NCBI GenBank assembly: GCA_023055355.1
Contig: JALJCS010000006.1
Coordinates: 34,813,001-34,877,000 of the forward strand
Source of the DNA: Agelaius tricolor
Lineage: Eukaryota; Chordata; Aves; Passeriformes; Icteridae
DNA: 64,000 bases
Reading direction: 5' to 3'
Shown: piece after piece, positions 24,501 to 35,709 of the stretch
How the letters are laid out: each line of letters starts with the position of its first letter
How positions within the stretch are numbered: position 1 is the first letter of the stretch
Program-made: the position numbers and the translations under genes
Notes under the pieces: model-generated
Seen by the model: only the letters and a program-made list of their open reading frames with translations
Database searches by the model: none
What the model was told of the DNA's origin: nothing

Positions 24501-26287
24501 TCTTGACTCTCAAGGGAAAGTTGACAGAGCATGTAGGCAGGTCCCATGGATATACTCAGTGGATGTGTTGCACTGATGCTCTGTGCAGCTGATGTGGAGT
24601 GTGTTGGGCTTGTCTTTATAGGTCTATTTTATTTACTTTCCCATCACTTCAGCTATCAGGACAAAACTTACAAATGTGGTTGTGTGTAAATAGTATCCAA
24701 ACAGACACAGGTAAACCTTTTAGAAAAGATAAATGGTATTTTCTAGGTGTTCTGTCAAACTTTTAGTTTTTCACCAAGCCACAGTACTAATAAATCATTG
24801 TCAGTGTCCACTCATCTTATTACTAACAGGGAATGTCATGACAATACAAACAAGACTTACCAGTAGGTCAGGGTATTTTCTATTTCTATAGACTTTTGAT
24901 ATTTTTTCCTTAATTCACTACAAATCATAATCAGTCACAGGATATTTATGCAGCAATGAATAAAAAGGTATGTTCAGTAGTTCATACTGATTCATGCATG
25001 ATAGGATCCATTTGTTTCATGCTCTAAAAATTCCATATTAATAACTAAAAACTGTTTCCATTTTTAGATTTTTTTTAGTTACATAACAGACATTTTCAGT
25101 CTTTAAACATTTTTTGAAATCTACCTTCCTTTACAAATGCCAATCAAGCCCCATTTTTTTTCAAAGAAGCAAAGAAACAGCAGCTGGAAAATTGTTTCAT
25201 CAAAGATAGTTAAGGTAATATGTTGAGGTAAAGGTAAAAAACTCTAAATGTGAAGCTGAAGAGGTAACAGTATGAGTAAAAATATGGCTATCCACCATTT
25301 TGTATAATGACCTTTCAAAAGCAAGGCTAACTTTAATTCAGTATAGATAATGAGGCTTTAGTGCCCAGTAAACCTAGAACTTTCCAAGCTTGAATAGGAA
25401 TAGGAAAGTTGGAGCCACTCAAAGCAAGAAGTAAAATTTTTTTCATGGATTTGGTTTCTGGAAAGATTACTTTAGCATCCTACCTTCATTTATGTTGCAA
25501 ATGAAAGGAAAAAATCTATTAGAACACAAGAAACAATGAATTATAAGGAAAATAAAAAAAAATATATTTCTAAAAGGAATCAGATTAACTTTACTGCATA
25601 TATCCTTCTACTCTATTTTATCATCACTGGAAGGAAATAAACCCCAAGCAATTTCTACTAAACTACCCATATTGCCACACAAGTGTTCAGAATCACAAGT
25701 CAGGCTTTTAAGTAATGAGATCAGCTTCAAAAGTTGAATGATTTTTAAAAGCAATATATCTGATTTTGTGTAAGTCTGCACATGTATTCTTTTAGAGTAA
25801 GAATTTGAGATGTTATCATCCCCAAGCTCACTCTTTTTATTTTTTCCCCTTTTTGTTTTTCTTTTTTTTTCCCACAAAATAAGAGGACTAATTATTGTGA
25901 AACTTACAATGAAATCACAAATATTGTCAATGTCATATCTCCCCCAGGACTCAGTTAATAAATGCAAGCTAGTAATAACATAAAATAAATTCCCAGGACA
26001 AGATCAAACCTCGTTTTTCTGCTGTGTTACCACATGGGGTAAATAGTGGGTGGGGATGTAGGAGGGTGCACAATAAAATACAAAATAAACAGAAAGTCAT
26101 TAAATTTGAAAGAGAAAAAAAGCCCTAAACAGATCTGTATTTAGTGAGCCTTGAACAATGAGTATGGCCTAAGGACTGGAGCAGTGCTGGTGGTAACTCC
26201 TGCCTGCTGTAAAACATATTACAGGGCAAATGGAAAAATGGTTTAAAGTCTAATTTTTCTATTTCTCATCAGCACAGGCAGGTAGCT
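24501..26287. other. AT-rich non-coding stretch
   Basis: The minus-strand frame at 25608-25967 (119 codons) is the longest in AT-rich sequence in this window. It is lysine-, isoleucine- and serine-rich as expected of AT-rich noise and matches no family I know. A T/C-rich tract lies at about 25838-25873. Confidence 0.6.
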
Positions 26288-26323
26288 GATAAAGGGGCCG
26301 ATAAAGGGGCTGATAAAGGGGCT
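26288..26323. repeat. 12-bp tandem triplication
   Basis: Three consecutive copies of GATAAAGGGGCY occupy 26288-26299, 26300-26311 and 26312-26323. Copy 1 ends CC and copies 2 and 3 end CT. Each copy carries a GATA core and a run of four G. Confidence 0.96.
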
Positions 26324-29300
26324 TGTGGTAGTTCCATCACAGGTAGGCAGGGTGAACAGATCAAGGTTTTCCTCTCCAAATCAAAGCATTAAAAAGTATG
26401 GTTTTTTTGTGGGTACTCATATTAAATCAATGACAAACTTTCAGCTGTACACATGAGAGTGGTATTTTTGCCTAGAAGTCACCTAAAACCAGAAGGTCTC
26501 TTCCCTTTCCCATTGAAAGTACGTGGGTTTGCTGTAGTGCAATCACAAAAGCCAAACCTGAGCTGTTTTTTTGCTAGTGCAGAGGTTCTGCAGACTTTTC
26601 CAAACCTGTGTTGGCTTGTGCAGAATGACTTCACTGCTCAGCAATAGGCACATGAAATGCAATCAGTCATCGCAGGTGCCTGTAGCCACACACTTGGCTA
26701 TGCTGTAGTGCTTTTTAGCATGATAGAAAATATCACAGAACTTTAGAAGAAATGGTTACACCTGATTAAACTATTTAAAATCTCTGGAGTTACATCTATT
26801 TTTATGGCATTAAATTGACTTACCTGTTAACTTGGGGAATATTCAAAATCCTACTAAAATTTTATTGTATTTAAACTATAGAGGCACTGAGAATGGCACA
26901 GTGAATTATGAAACAGCACAGAGACATACCATTTCTCATTAAAAAGCCTTTACCACAATTAGATAGATCTCAGAAGCATTTTTCTATTTGTATTGCTGTT
27001 CAAATGCCATTTTTACTATTCAAATGTTTTGAAAATTGATTTTAATTTCTATTACCTTTTCAATGTCATTTCTTCTGAGCTAAGGGACTACTAACAAGAG
27101 AAAAAGCAGACAGCAATAGGACAAGACTATCTGGCATGAAAGGCTACTGAGTTCTCCAGAAATAATATTTGCAAATTCCACTGTTCAGATTGCATTTTAT
27201 AAAGGGAAAAGAGAGTAATCTTTTTCTTTTTCTCACAAATTTGATGGGAGAACTTCGTCCCTTTTGGTAATGTTTTGACTGGCAGTGAAAATCTTAAAGA
27301 AAACAGAACTGTCTTCTGAAAATACCTTACAACAAGGTTTTTGCTGGGCAGTGATTTACTTGGTATTAGCAGTGATATAATTAGTATAAACAATTATTGG
27401 AGAAAATGAAAGACTGATTCCATAGCTTTGTGTGCACTTGTCCACTCACCTGTCATGTACAGATGATTTTTCTATTCCCATTTCCGGATATAGTTTTTCT
27501 GAGAATTTTCATTATGAAAAAGTCTGAAAACGCAAATATTTATGAAATATTTAACTCTATTTTCTGAGTAACCTGACTGACCCTATGTATTATGGCTACA
27601 TCTATTTCCTCAGGCTTTTCAGGTAATCATTCTAGCCAGAAAAGAATTTTATATTATTCACAGATCAGAACAAGTCTGCTTTTATTTGCTGTTGGTGCTG
27701 TTGGATTTTAGTCTGGTACCACAGATCTGAATTCTCTCTTGGACAAGGCAGTCAAGATTCCCCTTTTCTCATGTGGTCTAGAGCCCCAACAACACACCCA
27801 GACATAGGAATTTCCTCAAATAAATCCTCAGTCCTAGGTTAAAATTGACAAACCAGTTTTTTAATTTTGGCCAGTAAACAGGTGATAACGTGTATAAAAC
27901 TATACATTTCAGATGTAAGGACATAGATATCTTTTTAATTTACTTGTTTTTCAATGTTAGTCAGAGATATTTGCTTATATGCACATATATAGAGAAATAT
28001 CTACACCCTGAAGTAGGCAGATGTAAAGATCTGATTTGCATGCATATATCATACATTTGCAAGAATGTATGAGGCATTCATGTCTAAAATAGAAAATCTG
28101 GCTTAAGGTATTTTTCGAGTCTGAGAAAATTTTATTTATTTATTTCACAGATGATTAGCAAAGAAATCTACAATGACTTTTGACTTTGTTGTCACTGATT
28201 TAACTTAAGAAGTTTTTGGTTAGAAGTAGTCAGGTAAGAAGGATACTTTACTCCCAAATTCTCTCTTGAGGATAAAATCCTTGGGTGGCCATATGCAGGT
28301 GACTAACAGCAGTTTTTCAGCCTGTATTAAGAAAGTCTTTTCTGTGTGTGGTAGATCAACAAGCCCAGCTAAACCTAAAAGGAAGTAATCATAAGGGAAT
28401 TTGGTAATGGAAGCAAAAAGCTAAGTGGCAAAATATTGTGGAGGCACTGTTAAATAATATGTGATGTATGGGACAGAAGGCTGCTGGCATTCAGATCAAG
28501 GTGACTTTCAAGTGGAAAGTGTCCTTCTGCTATGCACTGAAAGCAATACAGGTGAGATGGGAAATTTCTTCACATAAAAATTATTAAACATGAGCACTTT
28601 TAGAAAATATTTACTTGAAAAATGTTTCCAATCACTTAAAAATAAATAAACCTGTGACATTTTAAAAATGATATATTTATTGAAACCACTTAGTTGGGAG
28701 AATGTTGTATGTGTTTGGGAAATATGCTGGATTTGTTGGTGAGTATACAGAGATATTAGAGAAGAAAAAAGACTGCTTGATTCCCAAACAACAGTTTAAA
28801 ATAGTTCCTGAAGTTAGTTTACCTATTTTGTTGTTGTGCTTTTAAACTACAAGTTTAAGACATTTTTCTCTGAAGTTATTGAAGAATATCTTTTACCTCT
28901 TCTCAAAGCTAATGGATTTTTATCCCACAGTTGCAGGTGTCTAAATGTGTTGCTTTTGTCCTCAATTAAATTTAGTTGTGGTGAAAAGTTGGCTATATAG
29001 ACAGGCACATTGTTTCACTTTAGATATGGATTCCTCAGTGTTTTATTTCCAAGTGCATAGTAACTTAAGTTGCACAAAATATAAGTAGTAATCCCAGTTG
29101 CACAAATTTCAAAACATATATTTGTCACCCATTATGGTATGTTTCGCTTCTGTTAACACAGGAAATCTCACACAAACAAGTGCACTGATAACTGTGATAA
29201 ACAAGTTGGTGCAGTGCTTATTTTTTTACTCCTTGCAGATTTGAGGACTGCAAAGTATATCTCCATTAAAATAAAAAAGGAGAAGAAAGAAAAGTAGAAA

Positions 29301-29388
29301 TGGCATGTGTTTCTTAAATGACAACAAAATACTGTGCACTTCATCCCTGCATGATCAGAACCCAAAGCATAAAAGAGTAAGAAGTGTC
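26324..29388. other. AT-rich non-coding stretch
   Basis: No gene or transposon recognised. A short (TTTA)n patch lies at about 28130-28145. Frames of 60-88 codons have no recognisable features. Confidence 0.6.
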
Positions 29389-29412
29389 TTTTTTTTTTTT
29401 TTTTTTTTTTTT
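29389..29412. repeat. Poly-T run, 24 bases
   Basis: This is the longest mononucleotide run in the window. It could be the poly-A tail of a minus-strand retroposed sequence, but the sequence to its right (29413 onward) does not resemble any element or processed gene that I recognise. Confidence 0.95.
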
Positions 29413-30346
29413 ACTGGAACTTGAATTAACAAGAACAGGAGTCAACCCCAAGCCTCAGTTTTTGAATTCAGACTTTAGATATTCACTGAGCAATGTGCAA
29501 CATACTCAGTTTGTAGTGACTGACCATCAGCTGTCAAAGCTCGAATTTCCCACTCTCTCCCACAAGGTTTGTGGGTACTTTTAACGACAAATACTTTGAG
29601 AATCATTCCAAAAAGAAAGTTATGGGAATTGCCTTCCCAGGTGTTATGAATGTATGAAGTGCACCTGCAAGCATACCACACCTATGGCACACTTCATACT
29701 TTGCCTCTTTTTGTCGATCATCTTCCCCCAGGGACAGTGTGAGAGACTTTCATTTTCTCATACTTTCCATGTTGGTTAATTAGTAAATTCATATCAGGAG
29801 TTCTTTAGCTGAGAGAACATTGATCTAAATTAACTTAAATTCATGAGATGTTCCTTAGTTTTTGGCATTATTTTATATTCCCTACTATTTTCAAGTATTT
29901 AGGTGAGTAATAAAAACTGTTAGGCAAGACTAGCAGTGATTCTAAAAGAAGCTTTTCCTGATCCTCTCTGCCCTCTAAGAGAAAATATCATGAAATTTAT
30001 ATCTCTGTAGTGACAAAATTAGGGATAATATCTACTAGATTATAGGTTTACATTTAAACTGTAATATTAAAAAGAAAATTTGATGAAACAGAGAATAAAA
30101 AGTGTAGGTCAGAAGGTGCAGAAAGATAAGAGAAATGAGCTAAACAGTTCAATTTTTTTCCCCAACTTTGTTTTTTGTGACAATTCTCAAACTACAGAAT
30201 ATTCTGATTAGACATTTTGCTGATTAGAAATTTTCAAAAAATGTTTAAATTTTAAAAACACAAAGCTATTACAGAGGTAGAAATTACATTTTAGAGTAAA
30301 AAGGTACTTTAATTTAGAGCAACTTCTATGTTAACTCCTTTTATTT
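29413..30346. other. Non-coding stretch, nothing recognised
   Basis: AT-rich single-copy sequence between the poly-T run and the CTTTT microsatellite. I checked it for a retroposed body belonging to the poly-T run and could not identify one. Confidence 0.55.
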
Positions 30347-30424
30347 CTTTTCTTTTCTTTTTTTTTCTTTTCTTTTCTTTTCTTTTCTTTTCTTTTCTTT
30401 TCTTTTCTTTTCTTTTCTTTTTTT
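30347..30424. repeat. (CTTTT)n microsatellite
   Basis: About 15 units with strict 5-base phase. Eleven are uninterrupted (C at every fifth base, 30367-30417). At 30362 and 30422 the expected C is a T while the phase is kept, so these are point substitutions, not indels. The long pure core predicts length polymorphism. Confidence 0.97.
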
Positions 30425-32581
30425 GTTAAGCACAGTATCTTGACTAATATGAAATGACTTTTGTGTCTTAGGTCAACATGAAAATGTTAATAAACAAACT
30501 TTTTTGTCCTTGTCTAGAATAGGAATATTTCTCAAAATTGGAAAAATTCTGCAATTTAGCTATGCAGGTTTCTTTGAAAAACCAAATAAAAAATAACATG
30601 CTACTCTCAAAAGACATAATTTTTATAGCTGGGACAAACTGAGCTCTTCTTCAGGAAACTTCATGAGCATCTCTACAGATTTTAGAATTTTTGAGTAATA
30701 TTCATAAGAAACAACCCTTAGTTATAGCTACCAAAAGTATTTGACTATGTTCTCATCTCCTAATCACTGGAAAAACATTGTTTCCTCTCACATGCATTTG
30801 AAGTACTGCTTTAGAAATTCTCTTGAGCCTCTTCTTCACATCGTTCTGCTGTCTCTCCTTTTTCAGTTGCAATTATCAGATTCCTGGTTTGGCCAGGACT
30901 GTCCAAAATTTTTGCTTTATGCCCCATTTTAAAGATTTTCCTTGAATCACTATTATATATTACATTTAGAGTGAGGACATGACAGCTTTCCCTGAATTTA
31001 AAATTGCAGTAGAGTTATGAAAATAGACACACAGCAAAAGGCAGAACACTGCAATATCACCCAACAAGTATGGTTACCCCAGAATTATGATGTAAGCTTG
31101 ATCTCTGAGTCCCAACCTCTCATTTTTTTTAAATGATCAATTAAATAAAATTTAATCATCTTTTAAAATTGTTCATGCATATGAATTATCTTAGGCTTGC
31201 CTATTATCTCTTCCCATAGCCTAGTGAGGTCTGAGAATGGAGCAAAGCTAATGCTTACCTGCTATGTAAAACAGATTGCAAAGCACAGACACATCCCAGA
31301 ACAGAGGTACGCTGTGCTGACTGCAGAAATCTTTCAAAACTGTCCATTTACAAGATGAGTGCTAAGAGATAGCCTTGAACTCACTGAACTAGGAGTTTAA
31401 ACCAACAGCAAAAAAGGAAGATATGCAGTAAGATAAAGATTTTTTTTCCATTTTACATCTTAGAAGCTGAGTCATAGAAAGATTACTTGCCCAAGTTTAT
31501 AAGGATACTTAGTGCCCTACCCTAAGCTGATCAACACTCACTTTATTGTTTTACCCTTCTCTAACGCACAATATTAACTTAGTAAGAAAGAAGTATTCCC
31601 ACATCAGAAAAAAATCTTTCACTGTATGTTTCTGGGCTAAACTGTTTATGAATGGATTTAGTTTCACTTGCTGAGAAACTCTAGAAACCTAGATGTTATC
31701 AAATGAACTGAGTCTGACAGAAGCAGTGTCTGCTGATGCAAAAGACTTAGAACCTGTAAAAAACAGAATATTTGCCTTAATAAGAGTGCCTTCATGACTC
31801 TTAACATTAAATTATTTCTAAACAGAAAGACCTAGAAACATTATTGTTGTGAATCTGTATAACACACATAGATGTCCTAGACAAATTCAGTTGATGTGAT
31901 ATATTGTGACCTTTGGCTGCTGGTGGAGAGTAGCATGCTTAGCAAATGGAGCATGAAGCAAATGGAGCTCTGGGAAATGGCACCTGGTGGGTCTATGGAC
32001 ATAACTGGGCCTGTGATGCAGAGAAAGCTGTCTGGGGAGCCTGCAAGAGAAGAAAGGATTTATGCATTATTTGATGGAAGAAACTATTTTTGTGTGTTAT
32101 ACACATATGAAAATAAAAATATATACATCATATATCTATATAAAATACAGGGAACCAAGAAAATGGGCAAGAGAATTGGGTGTAGGCAATATTAGTTGTA
32201 AGTTCTTTTACCTGTACAAATGCCATATCAGTTTGCTTATCCTGTTTGTGCCAACAAAAGTATGACAAGAAAATAATCACTGAAAAAATTGAGTCTGTAT
32301 GAAAAGATCAGAGTCCTATTCTATAATTTTGGCTCTCTATGCAATAACTAGCTAAGTTGGTTTTACACAGTATGGCAAGATGAATATGGCTTAAATGAAA
32401 TAGTTCATCTCAGTAGTGCAATTACAAAATGCTGATAGATATGTGAACTTTTCACCTAAAAGTAAAGCCTCTTTTCCAAGTTCTGAGTTCATTGTTTCCC
32501 TGTTCTTCCTGAGACACTCCTCCTAGTGCCCTAGTTAGCTTGCCAGAGCTTGCAAAGAACAAGGATGTGGGAATAATGAAT
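30425..32581. other. AT-rich non-coding stretch
   Basis: No gene recognised. An AT-rich patch with ATATATACATCATATATC-like strings lies at about 32116-32142. Confidence 0.6.
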
Positions 32582-32650
32582 TATTCTATTCATTTTTTAT
32601 TCTTGATGAATAGTAAATTATTCTAATAACATTTACTATTCTATTCATTT
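32582..32650. repeat. Compound direct and inverted repeat
   Basis: A 14-base direct repeat TATTCTATTCATTT occurs at 32582-32595 and 32637-32650. Between them a 10-base inverted repeat pairs GAATAGTAAA (32608-32617) with TTTACTATTC (32632-32641). The arrangement suggests a local rearrangement in AT-rich DNA. Confidence 0.85.
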
Positions 32651-34133
32651 ATTACTGGAGAATAATTAGCCGGGAATGGCTTCTAAGAAGTTTTTCCAAA
32701 ATTAGACTTCAATGGTTTTACTGTGTTTATCTTTACCTGTATGAAAATATCTTTGTAGCTCTCCCCACTTAACTGTTCCCACCTCCTCCCCCACTCAGAC
32801 ATGTATCTGTTTCCCAAAGCTACTGTATTGTTAAAAAAATTTTAATCTCCTCTTCCAAAGACCCAGCCCCTTCCTTCACACAGCTGAACTCCCCTTGCAG
32901 ACAGAAACCCTTCTCCTTGTCAGATGCATCTTCTCTCTGCTAATGAGAAGTGTATGTGAGTGGGGGAAAGACCTGAATGAAGATCAAAGAATAGGTGTGT
33001 CTGGATGAGAATAGAAGGTTATAGGTAAATGAAAGGAGGTGATTATGGAAAGATATGAGTAAGGAAGAGAGGCAGTGTCTGCACAGGTGTTATATCCAGC
33101 TGGGATTTTAAAGTTAATGGGAGTACAGAAGTGTGCTCATTTCACCTCATGCAGAGGTCTTGGTATTGCTGTCTTGACTTTGACCAGTGCTTTTTTTGGG
33201 ACTGCAGTGTTTGCCTTTAGTAGATTTCATTCTGCCATTTGAATTCTATACTTCTTTTCCTGGTATTTCAAGTCTCTCATTTTGAGGAAAAGAATATTCC
33301 CATGGGAAACCTCCAGATGTCCTTTCTCCTTGTCGAGGCAGGAGAAACTGGACTGTGTTTTGTTGTTTTGATTTAGAGCTGATGTGGAGGAAGGCTGCTT
33401 TTCTGCATACAGTTACCTAGCCAGACTGAATATTTGTCTATCTCTAAATAATTTCCATATTTGACTACATTCTATATTTAGCCAAAATCAATGTTTCATC
33501 TTCTCTAAATTCCTTTCCTTCCTTTTCTGGAAAGAAGGAACTTTCCATCCCTCTCTTCCTTATAGAATGAATACAGATTCTATGAAAGATTTAAAATATA
33601 CATTTCACTGTGAATATTAGGCCAAATAATACAATGAAAACTTAATGCTACTTTACATCCAGCCTTCTTTTCCAAAGTCTCTTCACTTAACAGTTTAATT
33701 ATTACTGATATAAGTAGCACAGATGAGGCTGACTGCCTAGTGCATGACCACTTGCATATTTAAATTGGACCTGTCATGGGATCCCACTCAACTTCCCAGC
33801 CAGTTTGGTACAAGAACATCCATTAGTCTTCTGAGTCTCTAAAGTATGACTTCAGGGTGTAATCTTGCAGTGCTACAAATATCCTTCCTCGTGATGCTGT
33901 ACTTTGGAGTTCAAGTGGACCAAGCCCAGAATAGCTACCACAGTAGTTTATACCTGCTCCATCTAATGCCTTAGGCTCTCTCTGACAGGGGCAGTAGAAA
34001 CTACCCAAGGAAAGAGATGAGAAACCAGTCAAGGCATAGAATCTTTAATCTCCTGATTGAACTTCCCATGTCACAGCAAACTATATCTTAATTTAGCCAT
34101 CAGATCCTGAATGGTTACATTCACTGTCCAAAC
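32651..34133. other. Non-coding stretch, nothing recognised
   Basis: Mixed sequence with a C/T-rich patch at about 32760-32900 and an imperfect hairpin near 33520-33545. No gene or named element. Confidence 0.6.
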
Positions 34134-34166
34134 AAGAGTACACCTACAGCCTGTAGGTGTACTCTT
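34134..34166. repeat. Perfect 15-bp inverted repeat, 3-nt loop
   Basis: The left arm is 34134-34148 (AAGAGTACACCTACA). The right arm 34152-34166 is its exact reverse complement, separated only by GCC. Such a tight loop is hard to explain by separate insertions. Confidence 0.97.
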
Positions 34167-35631
34167 AAGTACCCATAAACCCTAAAAAACTTTCCCCAGG
34201 CCTTGCTCTAAGCAGATCATAGAGTTTCATCTCCCTTTGCCAGGATCCCTGGGTTTTCTCAGGCTCCTCAAAAAAAATGCCTTGTTTCTTGTGAGTCTGT
34301 GAAAGCACATTCCTTATTCAGTCTAGTGGGAAACATCTAAGGAAAAAAGGCTCTTGCTGTAACTCAGAATGGTGTTGCTCTTCACAAAAGCCAACAGCAG
34401 AAAAAAATTCATACAGAAAAACAAATTTGAAGAATCATATTTGCAGCCAGGGTCTGTCCCATTTCTTTTTAACAGTGTTGAAGAAGTTTTTTGTAACAGT
34501 GTTTTATAATTAAAAATAGATATTGTAAAATTAATAATGCTGTTTTTTTCCTAGGAAAAAGCTATTTTTCTAAGGGATCCAGGATTCCCCACTTGAGACC
34601 ACTTTTTCTCATTAATTATTTGTTACTATAGAAGTAAAAAAAGAAAAATATTAAGAATAAAATAAAAATCTCCTGGGATGAGTACTTATTTTATTTTTAC
34701 TGTAAAAATTGGTTTAAGTATATCTGCCAAACTTAGGTAGACTATGTAACATGAAACACAGGGGGAGAAGATTATCTTCATCATTAGATCTTGTCAGTGG
34801 GAGAATTTCTCTACCCCAGTACTTATATTGCAAAACTTATTTGTTTGCACGTACATCCTCTACATTTTAAGAGTTGCTTTAGGCTGTAAAGAGAGAAAAA
34901 TAAGTCAACAAGTCAAAGGTTGTAATGCTTCCAACAGTTTGCCTGGGCAGGTTGATAAAGATGGTGAGAGATGTGTAGATTTGATTTGTTTGGCACGTAA
35001 AATGGTCTTGAGATGGTAAGTGAAAGGAATCCTTTATGGAGTCCTGTCACTGTCAAACAGAACCAGTTGGGGCAGGGTGAGTGTCTCCTTTGACATTGCA
35101 AAAGACAAAAAAAAGGAGATTGAAAATAGTTTGCACTTATCTAATATCGCTAATGAAACCACAGTGATGTCAGTTCTGATCAAGCTGTAATCGGAGTTGC
35201 TGATTGTGTGATAACAGACTTCCTTTTTACGTGTTTTCTGCATGTTTGCAGTGGAAAAGACCATAAATGATTAACTGTGGGCGAGTGGAAATAGTATAGA
35301 AAAACATAACTTTGCCACAACAACAATAAATGAGAGAAAGAGAGGACTTCAGAGTGAATGCAGAGAGGAAGGGGAGGAGAAGGGAATTCTGAGTATTATT
35401 AAATATGTGAAAGAAGACTCATTTACTTTATAAGAAGTAGATCACTCACACAGACACATTCACAACTTTGTGGTCATTGAAATTTGCGTAAGTGCTATTA
35501 ATCAGCTCACCACAGATTATCATAGATGTTTCTTTGGAAATGATACTTGAATTCAAACCCAGTGTTAAAAGGGAAAGCAGTAAAAACATGACTCAAATAA
35601 TAAGAAAACCTAAAAGTTTGTTTAAATCCTT
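34167..35631. other. Non-coding stretch with a purine-rich patch
   Basis: A/G-rich sequence occupies about 35331-35386 (GAGAGAAAG, then GAGAGGAAGGGGAGGAGAAGG). No gene or transposon recognised. Confidence 0.6.
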
Positions 35632-35709
35632 TTGGATCAGATTCTACCACCTAAACTTAGAGTAAAACCTTACACAATAAAAAGTCCTTCCTGAAGCCAG
35701 TGGGGTCAG
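35632..35709. mobile_element. Possible half of an ancient palindromic MITE
   Basis: The order of motifs GGATCAGATTCTACCACC, a diverged AGAGTAAAACCTTACACAA segment and CCTGAAGCCAGTGGGGTCAG follows one arm of a palindromic non-autonomous DNA element common in sauropsid genomes. In that family GATTCTGCCACCCTTACT is followed by GTACCTTACTCC and then TGAAGTCAATGGGA. I recall this pattern from turtle and crocodile sequences and cannot give a repeat-library name. Only one arm is seen, so it would be an old, decayed copy. It is non-coding. Confidence 0.5.

Noticed and set aside
25608..25967. 119-codon minus-strand frame in AT-rich DNA
   Set aside because: The composition (Lys, Ile, Ser, Leu) is what AT-rich noise gives. 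No motif, splice context or homology is recognised.
29389..29412. Poly-T as the tail of a processed pseudogene
   Set aside because: The sequence beside it matches no gene or element that I recognise.
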